Of a DNA stretch of 58,111 nucleotides, positions 16,269 to 24,277 are shown one piece after another (the stretch's first letter is position 1; every line of letters begins with the position of its first letter). A program made the translations under genes and the position numbers. The stretch covers positions 1-58,111 of the forward strand of contig CALUVM010000013.1 in NCBI GenBank assembly GCA_944324255.1. Direction: 5' to 3'. Source of the DNA: Candidatus Gastranaerophilales bacterium (GTDB lineage: Bacteria > Cyanobacteriota > Vampirovibrionia > Gastranaerophilales > Gastranaerophilaceae). A model generated the notes under the pieces. It saw only the letters and a list, made by a program, of their open reading frames with translations, was not told the DNA's origin and did no database searches.

Positions 16269-16994
16269 ATGAGGATTGAAGCAAAAAATCTTATTAAAAT
16301 ATATGGTGACAGAAGTGTTGTAAATGATATTTCTTTTTATATGGACAAAGGAGAAGTTGTTTGTCTTTTAGGTCCGAACGGAGCCGGTAAAACTACTACC
16401 TTTTATATGATAGTAGGGCTTGTTAAGCCTAATAAAGGAAATGTTTATATTGACGGAAAAGATATTACAACCTGGCCGATGAACTTGAGAGCAAAAGCCG
16501 GTATCGGATATTTACCTCAAGAAAATTCTATTTTCAGAAAATTAACGGTAGAGGAAAATATTCAGCTTGTATTGGAGATGAATGATAAATTAACTGTTAA
16601 TGAAAAAAAATCAAAACTCGAAGAACTTCTTGATGAATTCGGGGTGACAAGATTAAGGAAATATCCTGCAGTAGCTCTTTCAGGCGGTGAAAGACGAAGA
16701 GTAGAAATCGCACGGGCGCTTGCTGCAAGTCCTGATTTTATGCTTCTTGACGAACCTTTTGCCGGTATTGACCCGATTGCTATCGGAGAAATTAAAGATA
16801 ATATCAGAAAGATTTCTGCAGAGAAAGGGTTAGGGGTTCTTATAACTGACCACAATCCTAAGGCTACTCTTTCTATTACCGATAGAGCCTATGTAATCTT
16901 TGACGGAAAGATTAAAATACAGGGAAAAAGTACGGATGTAGCTAATGACCCTGTAGCTAAAGAATTTTATCTCGGAAAGGACTTCAAGCTCTAG
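16269..16994 (+). CDS. lptB: LPS export ABC transporter ATPase LptB
   Basis: A 241-residue ABC ATPase. Walker A GPNGAGKTTT (35-44), the Q-loop in YLPQENSIF, signature LSGGERRR (137-144), Walker B FMLLDEP (157-163) and switch His195 are all present. The LPQE and GGERRRVEIARALA wording is that of LptB, which powers LPS extraction from the inner membrane by LptFG. The permease gene follows after one base, confirming the assignment. GGGGAG precedes the ATG. This is evidence for a true outer membrane. Confidence 0.95.
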   Translation: MRIEAKNLIKIYGDRSVVNDISFYMDKGEVVCLLGPNGAGKTTTFYMIVGLVKPNKGNVYIDGKDITTWPMNLRAKAGIGYLPQENSIFRKLTVEENIQLVLEMNDKLTVNEKKSKLEELLDEFGVTRLRKYPAVALSGGERRRVEIARALAASPDFMLLDEPFAGIDPIAIGEIKDNIRKISAEKGLGVLITDHNPKATLSITDRAYVIFDGKIKIQGKSTDVANDPVAKEFYLGKDFKL

Positions 16995-16995
16995 T

Positions 16996-18120
16996 ATGAA
17001 AAAACTTTTCACCGTATATGACAGGTATATTTTTACTCAGGTTCTTATAACGACAATTGTTGCAATCCTATTGTTTACGATTGTCTGGATAGCTCCTGAA
17101 ATGCTTTTGAATACGATTAAAAAAGTTTTAGCCGGAGAATTTGGACCTAAAACGGGAATTCTTATCCTGTTTTATGAGATTCCGAAAATCCTTGGGAAAG
17201 CCTTTCCCGTCGGATTATTACTGGGTTCTTTGTTTACTTTTGATAAGTTGAGTAAGGATTCAGAGCTTACTATTTTCCGTGCAGTAGGTATGTCGTTTCA
17301 CAGAATTCTGGCTCCGGTTCTTGTTTTGAGCTTTATTGTTACGTACTTATGTTTTGTAACTTATGATAAGCTGATTCCGTATTCTTGTCAGAAACTTCTG
17401 GATATAAAAGGCGGAAGAACTTTAACCCAGTACATTTACACCCAGAAAGATGAAAATAATAATCCGCAGCAGGCAGTTGTTGTTTCTCGTTTCTTGAACG
17501 GGAAGATGTCGAATATTATTGTGATGAATTTTTCAAAACAAATATTTGATGATTTACATGGACTATCAAATGTCCTTGTCGCCGAAACCGGTTATAAAGG
17601 GGTTAGTCCTAACGGTTTGTCAAGCTGGGTTTTGAATGATGTAACATCTTATGATATTAACGAAGAGGGTATTTTTAAATCTATTAAAAAGCTTGACAGG
17701 GTGGATATATTGGAAGGCGAAGATGCTGAAAACGCTTATACAATTATGATTAATTCCACAAAGCGTGACAGGGATATCAATAATAAAGATTTAAAACACT
17801 ATGTATCGCTATTAAAGAAAGAAAATTTGGACGAAGATTACAGATTGATGCTTAATAAATACCTTCAAAGATTCTTCCATCCGTTTGTATGTGTTCTTCT
17901 TGCCGTGATGGGTTGTCTGCTCGGTTTTAGTAAGCCGAGAGAACAAAGACTAATCGGATTTACAATTGCAATAGGCTGTATATTTGTTTATTATATAACA
18001 TTGCCATTTTTTGATTTGTTAGCGGAAAAAGGAGTCTTGCATCCTCTTATTACGGCAGCATTTCCGCCGCTGGCATTTTTATGTGCTATAATTGCATTCT
18101 ACAAGTCGAGGGATTTATAA
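16996..18120 (+). CDS. LPS export permease, LptF/LptG (YjgP/YjgQ) family
   Basis: A 374-residue inner-membrane protein. Two or three hydrophobic segments lie in the first 125 residues, a soluble jellyroll region spans about 130-290, and three segments close the C-terminus, the LptF/G layout. IPKILGKAFPVGLLLGSLF is the conserved TM2 region. Its partner is LptB just upstream (1-bp gap). Only one permease gene is here, while LptF and LptG normally pair, so the second copy must be elsewhere or this lineage uses a homodimer. F versus G cannot be assigned. Confidence 0.93.
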   Translation: MKKLFTVYDRYIFTQVLITTIVAILLFTIVWIAPEMLLNTIKKVLAGEFGPKTGILILFYEIPKILGKAFPVGLLLGSLFTFDKLSKDSELTIFRAVGMSFHRILAPVLVLSFIVTYLCFVTYDKLIPYSCQKLLDIKGGRTLTQYIYTQKDENNNPQQAVVVSRFLNGKMSNIIVMNFSKQIFDDLHGLSNVLVAETGYKGVSPNGLSSWVLNDVTSYDINEEGIFKSIKKLDRVDILEGEDAENAYTIMINSTKRDRDINNKDLKHYVSLLKKENLDEDYRLMLNKYLQRFFHPFVCVLLAVMGCLLGFSKPREQRLIGFTIAIGCIFVYYITLPFFDLLAEKGVLHPLITAAFPPLAFLCAIIAFYKSRDL

Positions 18121-18121
18121 T

Positions 18122-18934
18122 ATGAAGAAAATTTTATTTGTTATGCTATTGATGCTTACCGGTACTGCATTTGCAGCTCCTGTTGATCTAACGTATGATG
18201 ACGGTATTTATCATATTGTATTGAGCGGAGATAAAATGAAAAAACAGGTAGAATTCGTTTCTTCATCCAATTTGATTACCAATAAAGAAGCTCATAATAA
18301 TGCGGATGCCCTTCTGACCATTAACGCAGGATTTTTCGACCCTGAAAATCAAAAAACGGCTTCTTATATTGTAAACGATTACCAGACGGTAGAAGATCCT
18401 ATATTTAATGAAAATCTAATGTTAAATCCGGTCACAAGAAAACATATGAGAGCTATATTGAATCGTACGGAATTCAGGGTTCTCGACTGCGACAGTAAGC
18501 TCAAGTATGAAATAGCTCCTCATAATGCAAAATTGGATTTTTTATGCTCGGTAAAGACTTCTGCGCAGGCAGGTCCGCAACTCTTACCCCAGATGAAATT
18601 AGAAGAAGAATTTTTTATTGTAAAAGATTCGGAGGGAAATGTTATAAGAGAGTCTGCGTCTGTTTTACATAAGACTGCAAGAACTTTAATAGGAATTAAA
18701 TCCCTTGAAAAAGGTGCTCAGGAGATACATATTTTTATTGTAACCAATGAACATCCGATGGATATATATGAAGCAAGGGACTTGTGCGCTAAATATGGTT
18801 TAGATAGTGCTATGGCTATGGACGGCGGAAGTTCAACTTCTCTGGATTATAAAAAAATACATGTTGTATCCACTCAAGAATCCGGTGATACAGGACGAGC
18901 ATTAAAATCTTTTATGATAGTTAAGAAGAAATAG
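18122..18934 (+). CDS. Exported phosphodiester glycosidase (NAGPA)-family protein
   Basis: 270 residues from the ATG one base after the permease stop, chosen because it begins a proper Sec signal (MKKILFVMLLMLTGTAFAAP). The mature part has LTINAGFFDP near residues 70-80 and AMAMDGGSSTSLDY near 235-250, the paired motifs of the NAGPA domain. That domain uncovers or cleaves sugar phosphodiesters (mannose-6-phosphate uncovering enzyme, YigE, SpoIID-linked relatives). It is in operon with the LPS export genes, so a role in periplasmic glycan or lipid trimming is plausible but unproven. Confidence 0.85.
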   Translation: MKKILFVMLLMLTGTAFAAPVDLTYDDGIYHIVLSGDKMKKQVEFVSSSNLITNKEAHNNADALLTINAGFFDPENQKTASYIVNDYQTVEDPIFNENLMLNPVTRKHMRAILNRTEFRVLDCDSKLKYEIAPHNAKLDFLCSVKTSAQAGPQLLPQMKLEEEFFIVKDSEGNVIRESASVLHKTARTLIGIKSLEKGAQEIHIFIVTNEHPMDIYEARDLCAKYGLDSAMAMDGGSSTSLDYKKIHVVSTQESGDTGRALKSFMIVKKK

Positions 18935-18956
18935 GGATTACTAATATAATTAATAT

Positions 18957-19000
18957 AAAAAAGGCTCCGGACGGTATTTGATTCAGTCCGGAGTCTTTTC
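18957..19000. terminator. Bidirectional terminator between the lpt operon and rplL
   Basis: GGCTCCGGAC/GTCCGGAGTC is a 10-bp stem (one G-T pair) with a 13-nt loop. It has TTTT on the plus side and a TTTTTT tract on the minus side. Confidence 0.85.
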
Positions 19001-19020
19001 ATTAACAAATAAATGTCAAA

Positions 19021-19401
19021 CTATTTGATTTCAACAGTAGCACCAGCAGCTTCAAGCTGTTTTTTAATAGCTTCAGCGTCTTCTTTCTTAACGCCTTCTT
19101 TAATAGCCTTAGGAGCACCATCAACTAAATCTTTAGCTTCTTTTAAGCCAAGACCTGTGATAGTTCTAACTTCTTTTAATACAGCGATTTTCTTATCAGC
19201 AGGAACTGATGCTAAGATAACGTTAACTTCAGAAGCTTCTTCTTCACCAGCAGGAGCAGCGCCGGCAGCAGCAGGAGCAGCAGCTACAGCAACTGGAGCA
19301 GCAGCTGATACGCCGAATTTTTCTTCCATAGCTTTAACTAATTCAGCAGCTTCTAATAAAGTTAATTTTTCAATTGATTCTAAAATTGCTTCTACACTCA
19401 T
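19021..19401 (-). CDS. rplL: Ribosomal protein bL12 (L7/L12)
   Basis: A 126-residue stalk protein: N-terminal dimerisation helices ([21 protein letters not shown]), an Ala/Pro/Glu-rich hinge at about 34-56, and the C-terminal factor-binding domain with [20 protein letters not shown]. It recruits GTPase factors to the ribosome. It follows rplJ by about 100 bases, the standard order. Stop lies next to the bidirectional terminator. Confidence 0.97.
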   Translation of the reverse strand: MSVEAILESIEKLTLLEAAELVKAMEEKFGVSAAAPVAVAAAPAAAGAAPAGEEEASEVNVILASVPADKKIAVLKEVRTITGLGLKEAKDLVDGAPKAIKEGVKKEDAEAIKKQLEAAGATVEIK

Positions 19402-19501
19402 GATTTTCTCCTTTTATTTGTTTTTTAATTGTAATACGTTTTAATTTTATCTGTTAGATGGGTAATAGATATTTTACCTGTGGGTTATTCCCGTTTACCC
19501 T

Positions 19502-20023
19502 CTAAGCGGATTTCTGATCTCTGACAGCTGCAACAGCTCTAACAAGAGATGACATAACAGCATTGACAGAGTTTGCGATACCGGAAGCCGGTGAGTTGAT
19601 ACAGCCAAGCATTTTTGCGTAGATTTCTTCTTTTGAAGGAAGAGTTGCCAATGCTTTTGCTTCTGCAGCTGACATAAGTCTGCCATCCATAGCTGCTGCT
19701 ATAATTTCACCTTTTTTGGTATCTTTAATAAATTTAGACAAAGCTTTTGCCGGTGCTACCTGATCTTTGAACCCGAATGCTATAGCAATAGGTCCTTTGA
19801 AGGTTTCAGAAAGAACTTCATAAGGAGTTCCTTTAATTGCAATCTTTGCAAGAGTGTTTTTGGTAACCATATAGTCGCCGTCTTCTTTTTGAAGAGCTCT
19901 TCTAAGGTTAGTAATTTCCTCTACTGAAAGACCTTTGTATTCGGTAACAATAGCAACTTGAGCTTTATCAATTTTTTCCTTGATAAGTGCAACCTTATCT
20001 TCTTTAAAAGCTTTTGTTGACAT
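19502..20023 (-). CDS. rplJ: Ribosomal protein uL10
   Basis: 173 residues of normal length. The N-terminal rRNA-binding domain shows KIDKAQVAIVTEYKGLSVEE and the TLAKIAIKGTPYE segment, and the C-terminal helix binds L12 dimers. It forms the P-stalk base with rplL. rplJ and rplL are normally directly downstream of rplK-rplA, but here those genes are about 35 kb away. AAAGGAG precedes the ATG, after a long structured leader. Confidence 0.96.
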   Translation of the reverse strand: MSTKAFKEDKVALIKEKIDKAQVAIVTEYKGLSVEEITNLRRALQKEDGDYMVTKNTLAKIAIKGTPYEVLSETFKGPIAIAFGFKDQVAPAKALSKFIKDTKKGEIIAAAMDGRLMSAAEAKALATLPSKEEIYAKMLGCINSPASGIANSVNAVMSSLVRAVAAVRDQKSA

Positions 20024-20035
20024 TTTTTGCTCCTT

Positions 20036-20215
20036 TATATATTTATTTTCGACCTGTTTTCATACTAAAAAGATTTTGCAATCTTCTTTTAATCGCAAAA
20101 TCTACACAAATCTAAGCTATTTATATTTTTGCTTCCGGAGTATTTTAAACTCCCGCCCTTTCGGACCCCTGTGTAATCTCGGCTAGCTTGGTTTTATTTA
20201 AATCCTAACATAAGG
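20036..20215 (-). promoter_or_regulatory. Putative L10 leader (autoregulatory 5' UTR of rplJL)
   Basis: A non-coding stretch of about 200 bases upstream of rplJ contains, on the minus strand, GCCGAGATTACACAGG, a GTCCGAAAGGGC segment and a hairpin GGAGT-TTAAAAT-ACTCC. A second pairing AGATTTTGCGAT...ATTGCAAAATCT lies near the gene. Position and shape fit the L10 leader, where L10-L12 binds its own mRNA. The family assignment is by context, not by alignment. Confidence 0.55.
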
Positions 20216-20284
20216 ATACTAACTGTCTGCGATTATAAAGTCAATTTAGCAGAAGCATATCTTTATGTCAAGTGTTTTGTAAAG

Positions 20285-21745
20285 TTATTTAACCTTAGTG
20301 GCGGTAATAACTGTCCAGCTTCCTTTATGTTGAAGGTCGAAATCTTCGTAGTTATCATTCAGAGTTTTAATTAAAGAATTTCTAATTTTTGAAAAAGTAA
20401 TAAACATTTCCGGAATGTTTCTGTTTTCAGCTTCATTAATATAGTTTGGAGGGATAAAACTCACGCTGTCAAGGAAAACAACAGAAATTTTTTCTCCTGA
20501 TTTTACTGTGTTAAGTATTTTTGCCGGATTGTCCAGATATTCAAAGCGGTTAATTTTACTGATATAAAGAGTTGCCGCATCTGTTGACATGTATCTGTAA
20601 AATCTGTCAGGCTCATAGTAGGTATAAAGAATTATATCCGGTCTAACTGAATTTAAAATCTCGCCGGGAATTTTATGCCCTTCTACTCTTGGTAATTTTG
20701 CCGGATAGTACGGGGTGAATATTCCTAAAATATAAAATATTAAAAGAATAATTACTGGAGCCAAGAGTTTTTCATATCCGGCTGCAATTAACAGAATCAA
20801 CGCCGGTAAAATTTCTATAGAATATTTTGTAATAAATACAATTGTTCCTCCGGATGCAAGGACGCACATAGTGAGCAATGTTAATAATACGGTTATAGAG
20901 ATGCCTTTAAGACTTTTGCTGCCAGTAATCACTCCGGTAAACCCTATGAGGGTCGGAATTGTAATTAAAATTATAAATAAAATGCTTTTATTGTAGAAAA
21001 ATACAGCCGGTGCATTAATATTGTTGGTAAGCACAGGGGAAAAGAAATCGCTGAATAAAAATAATATATTACTATAAGAAAATCTTCCCCACCATTGTGA
21101 TGACGGGAGCATCTTTAAAATATTAATTCCGAAAAATATAAGTAATATAATGATAACGGATAGCGGAATTAATATTTTTAATGAGAATTTCTTTTTTTTA
21201 TAAATTAAGTATGCGGTATTAAAAAACAGATAAATAAAACCCAGAACATGCGTTGTGACAAGTAGAAAGGCAGATAAAATGTATCCTGTCAGATTTACTT
21301 TATTAGTGGTTTTTAGCAACTTAAGGGTAAATAAAAGTATTAAAGCTGTAAACAGGAATACCAGAGAATAGAATCGTACTTCCTGTGCATAATAGACAAG
21401 AAATGGTAGTGCTGCGGTTATTGATGCAGAAATAAATCCGATTCTTTTAGATATTTCATTCCCTGCAAGATACATTACAGGGATTGCCAGAAGTGACGGA
21501 ACAACAGAAGTCAGGCGTAATACTATGTCATTATAATTACAGAAGGGTTTAAGATATAGATAATAAAATGGCATATGGCATTGCTTTAAAATTTCTTCCC
21601 AGAAACCTTTATTAAAAGGAACAGAGGATACAAACCAGCTTACATATTCATCGTTCCAGAGCCCTTCAGGTTTGTCTATATTAATGAGTCTTAAAATGAA
21701 ACCTAATATAATAATTAAAATAAGAAATATTTTTTCGTGCTTCAT
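20285..21745 (-). CDS. Membrane glycosyltransferase, GT39/ArnT-like (PMT_2)
   Basis: 486 residues from the ATG at 21745. A TTG twelve codons earlier is rejected because TTGTATAAT there looks like the -10 box, and GAGGGAG then serves as ribosome site. After TM1, WNDEYVS (30-36) provides the acidic pair typical of GT-C polyprenyl-phosphate-sugar transferases. There are about 10-12 membrane segments and a soluble periplasmic C-terminal domain. It would move a sugar from polyprenyl phosphate to a periplasmic acceptor such as lipid A or LPS. The divergent neighbour is a likely donor-making enzyme. Confidence 0.8.
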   Translation of the reverse strand: MKHEKIFLILIIILGFILRLINIDKPEGLWNDEYVSWFVSSVPFNKGFWEEILKQCHMPFYYLYLKPFCNYNDIVLRLTSVVPSLLAIPVMYLAGNEISKRIGFISASITAALPFLVYYAQEVRFYSLVFLFTALILLFTLKLLKTTNKVNLTGYILSAFLLVTTHVLGFIYLFFNTAYLIYKKKKFSLKILIPLSVIIILLIFFGINILKMLPSSQWWGRFSYSNILFLFSDFFSPVLTNNINAPAVFFYNKSILFIILITIPTLIGFTGVITGSKSLKGISITVLLTLLTMCVLASGGTIVFITKYSIEILPALILLIAAGYEKLLAPVIILLIFYILGIFTPYYPAKLPRVEGHKIPGEILNSVRPDIILYTYYEPDRFYRYMSTDAATLYISKINRFEYLDNPAKILNTVKSGEKISVVFLDSVSFIPPNYINEAENRNIPEMFITFSKIRNSLIKTLNDNYEDFDLQHKGSWTVITATKVK

Positions 21746-21800
21746 TATTTGACCAAACTCCCTCTTTTTTTTATTATACAATAAAGAACAGATAGGAGTT

Positions 21801-22748
21801 ATGATATTGACTAAACTTGTTATCCAGATACCTTGTTTTAACGAAGAGAAAACTTTACTGACGACCCTGAATGCATTGCCAGAAGCAATAGATGGTATAG
21901 ATGAGATTGAAGTTCTTGTTATTAATGACGGTTCAACTGATAATTCCGGAAAAATAGCTGAAGAGTGGGGGGCTAAAGTTCTGGAGATAAAGCCAAATAA
22001 AGGACTGGCAAATGCTTTTCGTTCAGGACTTCAAGAATGTTTAAATCTGGGTGCTGATATTATTGTAAATACTGATGCCGATAACCAGTACAATGCTGAT
22101 GATATAAAAGAAATTGTAAAGCCGGTATTGGATAAGAAAGCTGATATTGTAGTAGGGGCAAGAGATATATTTAGTATTAAAGAATTTTCTCCGATAAAGA
22201 AATTATTACAAAAAACCGGCTCTGCGGTTTTGCGTTTGTTATCTTCTACTAAAGTACAAGATGCTCCCAGCGGTTTTAGAGCTTTTTCAAGAGAGGCTGC
22301 TTTAAAAATTAATGTATTTGATAATTACACATATACTATGGAGACTCTTATTCAAGCGGGTGCAAAAGGCTTAACCGTTCTGTCAGTCCCTGTAAGAGTC
22401 AATTCAAAACTAAGAGATTCAAAACTTGTAAAAAATATTTTCAACTATGTTTTCAAATCTATGAAAACAACAATAAGAATGTTTATTGTTTACAGACCGT
22501 TTCGCTTTTTTATTACATTTGCAGCAATTTTGTTAGTTTTCGGGTTAACGCTGGTCGGCAGATTCTTATATTATTATTTTGCAGGTCAAGGCAACGGGCA
22601 TATTCAATCATTAATTCTGGCTGCCGTATTTTTGATTTCATCAGTTCAGCTCGGAATAGTTGCAATTATCGGAGATTTACTTTCTATAAACAGAAAGCTG
22701 CTTGAAGATATTCAAATAAGAGTAAAAAAAACAGAATTAAAAAAATAA
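21801..22748 (+). CDS. DPM1/GtrB-like polyprenyl-phosphate glycosyltransferase (GT2) with two TM helices
   Basis: A 315-residue protein. The GT-A domain has IPCFNEEKT (10-18), NDGSTDNSG, and NTDADNQY with DXD. Two TM helices follow at about 235-255 and 270-295 and a basic tail ends it. This layout makes polyprenyl-phosphate-linked sugars on the cytoplasmic face. It is divergent from the GT39 gene with a 55-bp shared control region, so it may supply that enzyme's donor. AGGAG precedes ATG. Confidence 0.87.
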   Translation: MILTKLVIQIPCFNEEKTLLTTLNALPEAIDGIDEIEVLVINDGSTDNSGKIAEEWGAKVLEIKPNKGLANAFRSGLQECLNLGADIIVNTDADNQYNADDIKEIVKPVLDKKADIVVGARDIFSIKEFSPIKKLLQKTGSAVLRLLSSTKVQDAPSGFRAFSREAALKINVFDNYTYTMETLIQAGAKGLTVLSVPVRVNSKLRDSKLVKNIFNYVFKSMKTTIRMFIVYRPFRFFITFAAILLVFGLTLVGRFLYYYFAGQGNGHIQSLILAAVFLISSVQLGIVAIIGDLLSINRKLLEDIQIRVKKTELKK

Positions 22749-22767
22749 AACCGCTTTGGGAAAAGCG
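22740..22767 (-). terminator. Rho-independent terminator (minus strand)
   Basis: CCGCTTT-TCCC-AAAGCGG followed by TTTTATTTTTTT on the minus strand ends transcription coming from the coiled-coil gene. The U-run overlaps the 3' end of the opposite gene. Confidence 0.8.
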
Positions 22768-22805
22768 GCTAAAGAAAAGGAAAAAGGAAAAAGGTTAGGT
22801 ATTTT

Positions 22806-22826
22806 AGGGGCGTCGTTCCCCTTTTA
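22806..22826 (+). terminator. Weak Rho-independent terminator (plus strand)
   Basis: AGGGG-CGTCGTT-CCCCTTTT after the GtrB-like gene. The stem is short. Confidence 0.5.
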
Positions 22827-22840
22827 AGGAAATCTTACAT

Positions 22841-24031
22841 CTAGCTGAATATGCCGAACGTTCTTTCGACATTATCATCTCTTACTTGTTTAAGAGAATC
22901 CATTTCTGTTGTTATGGAGCTTCTCTCTGTTTCAAGTTTGCTTAAATCTGTGTCATATTTTGAATCCTTTTGATTAATTTTATCAAGTTCATATTCATAT
23001 TCTGCTTCAGCTCTTTTTAAATCTGTTTCGTCCTGAACTTCCTGCAGATAATTTTCGTTTGTACTGGTTGCAACATTTGTGTCAATCCAGCCGGCGTCTG
23101 CACCGTCGCCTTCAAATACTTGAATAGTAATCAGTCCGGCTTCTACCATGTTTTTGAACCATTCTGTGCCTGATTCTCCGCTCTGATACTGCTTTTCAAT
23201 AGGCTGACAACCGCCTGCATCTTCGATTGCTTCAAACAATCGTACATAATAATTAAATTCTCTTTCAAAATCCTCCCAGCTTTTATCCGGATATTCTAAT
23301 GTTTCACTCTGAGATGTCGCTTCTTCGCCATTTTCTGTCGCTTCGGCTTCGACATCCCTGCTTGCATCTTTATCAATATTCATCTGAGCAAATATTTCTG
23401 AAGCGTATTTTTTATACAATAGATCTCTAAATGATTGTAAAGCTTCACGTTTTGCGTTATCACCTTCTGCGGATTCAATTTTCTCAAAAGCTTCTGTTAA
23501 TTCGGAATCATTAGTGTGAGCATCATATACTTTCTGTTCGCATTCTGTCATATATAAACTATGCCCGCTACCGCCTTCAGAATCATACCCGTAATTATCC
23601 AGAGCTGTACCAATACCAATTTCACTGCCCTGTTTCCACTCATCTCCCCATCCAAAATTCTCTTCAAAACCTATCATTGCATATGCAAAAGAATATTTGT
23701 CATTGTAGGATTGAGCTTTATTATAAACATCTTCCGGTACAATAAGATTCCCGCTCTTTGTATCTCTAAGTGCATACTGTTTAACTCTGCTGTTACTGTA
23801 TTCGCATAATGAATTAAAGTTTGCATCTACATATCTTACAGAAGCATCGTCATTTCTAAAGGCTACCTGAATTTTAGTTGCATCTAAAGCATCACAATAG
23901 TTCTGGTACAACTCATCTTTCTGAGTTGCCAAAGCTATCTTTTGAGACTCTATACTTTGCGCTTTTAGCTCAATATCGTGGAGTCTGCTGGTCAAAGATA
24001 GTAATCTAGCTTGTGACGCCGCCATTCCCAT
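22841..24031 (-). CDS. Unknown protein with paired N- and C-terminal coiled coils; FliA-type promoter
   Basis: A 396-residue protein with no signal peptide. The N-terminus MGMAASQARLLSLTSRLHD opens a helical region of about 55 residues (ELKAQSIESQKIALATQKDEL). The middle (about 60-325) is acidic and mixed, with a few cysteines. The last 65 residues return to a coiled coil (DLKRAEAEYEYELDKI ... LSKLETERSSITTEM) ending ERTFGIFS. Helices at both ends around a variable centre is the layout of flagellar axial proteins, though no flagellin signature is present. A near-consensus sigma-28 promoter lies just upstream and AAGGA precedes the ATG. Function unknown; a flagellum-linked or exported role is my inference. 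Confidence 0.75.
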   Translation of the reverse strand: MGMAASQARLLSLTSRLHDIELKAQSIESQKIALATQKDELYQNYCDALDATKIQVAFRNDDASVRYVDANFNSLCEYSNSRVKQYALRDTKSGNLIVPEDVYNKAQSYNDKYSFAYAMIGFEENFGWGDEWKQGSEIGIGTALDNYGYDSEGGSGHSLYMTECEQKVYDAHTNDSELTEAFEKIESAEGDNAKREALQSFRDLLYKKYASEIFAQMNIDKDASRDVEAEATENGEEATSQSETLEYPDKSWEDFEREFNYYVRLFEAIEDAGGCQPIEKQYQSGESGTEWFKNMVEAGLITIQVFEGDGADAGWIDTNVATSTNENYLQEVQDETDLKRAEAEYEYELDKINQKDSKYDTDLSKLETERSSITTEMDSLKQVRDDNVERTFGIFS

Positions 24032-24066
24032 TTTGATATAGTTCCTTTTTAGTTTTTCCTAACAAT

Positions 24067-24095
24067 ATTTACGGCATTTTTAACCGAAAACTTTA
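24067..24095 (-). promoter_or_regulatory. Sigma-28 (FliA)-like promoter
   Basis: Minus strand TAAAGTTT, a 12-nt spacer, then GCCGTAAA (consensus TAAAGTTT-N11-GCCGATAA). It would give a leader of about 30 nt to the coiled-coil gene, and it lies downstream of the preceding operon's terminator. Confidence 0.6.
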
Positions 24096-24127
24096 AACTT
24101 TATATCAAAATTGTTACAAATGTTTAC

Positions 24128-24155
24128 AAAAATAAAGCTTCTCATCTTGAGAAGC
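24128..24155 (-). terminator. Rho-independent terminator of the radical SAM operon
   Basis: Minus strand GCTTCTCA-AGA-TGAGAAGC followed by TTTATTTTTG. A transcript starting at the CTTTATATATATGTAAG box 60 bases upstream would also run into it. Confidence 0.8.
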
Positions 24156-24212
24156 GGGGAAAAGGTTATAGGAAGGGAATTTAGGATTAAAAATTTTTTT
24201 TTACATCTTGCA

Positions 24213-24230
24213 CTTACATATATATAAAGT
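24213..24230 (-). promoter_or_regulatory. Shared upstream box (ACTTTATATATATGTAAG)
   Basis: Exact repeat, on the minus strand, of the 18-mer upstream of the coiled-coil gene at 442. Here it is about 180 bases from the start codon, upstream of a terminator hairpin, so if it drives transcription the leader would be attenuated. Confidence 0.55.
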
Positions 24231-24277
24231 ATATACGGAATGCCTAATTTCATTTTTGAGTATATTTGTTACAAAAC

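Noticed and set aside
19013-19444. 143-codon plus-strand Ala/Ser-rich frame
   Set aside because: Antisense shadow of rplL; the Ala-rich hinge of L7/L12 produces it.
21746-21781. TTG start for the GT39-like gene
   Set aside because: The codons overlap TTGTATAAT, which looks like the -10 region, and a good GAGGGAG serves the ATG at 21745.
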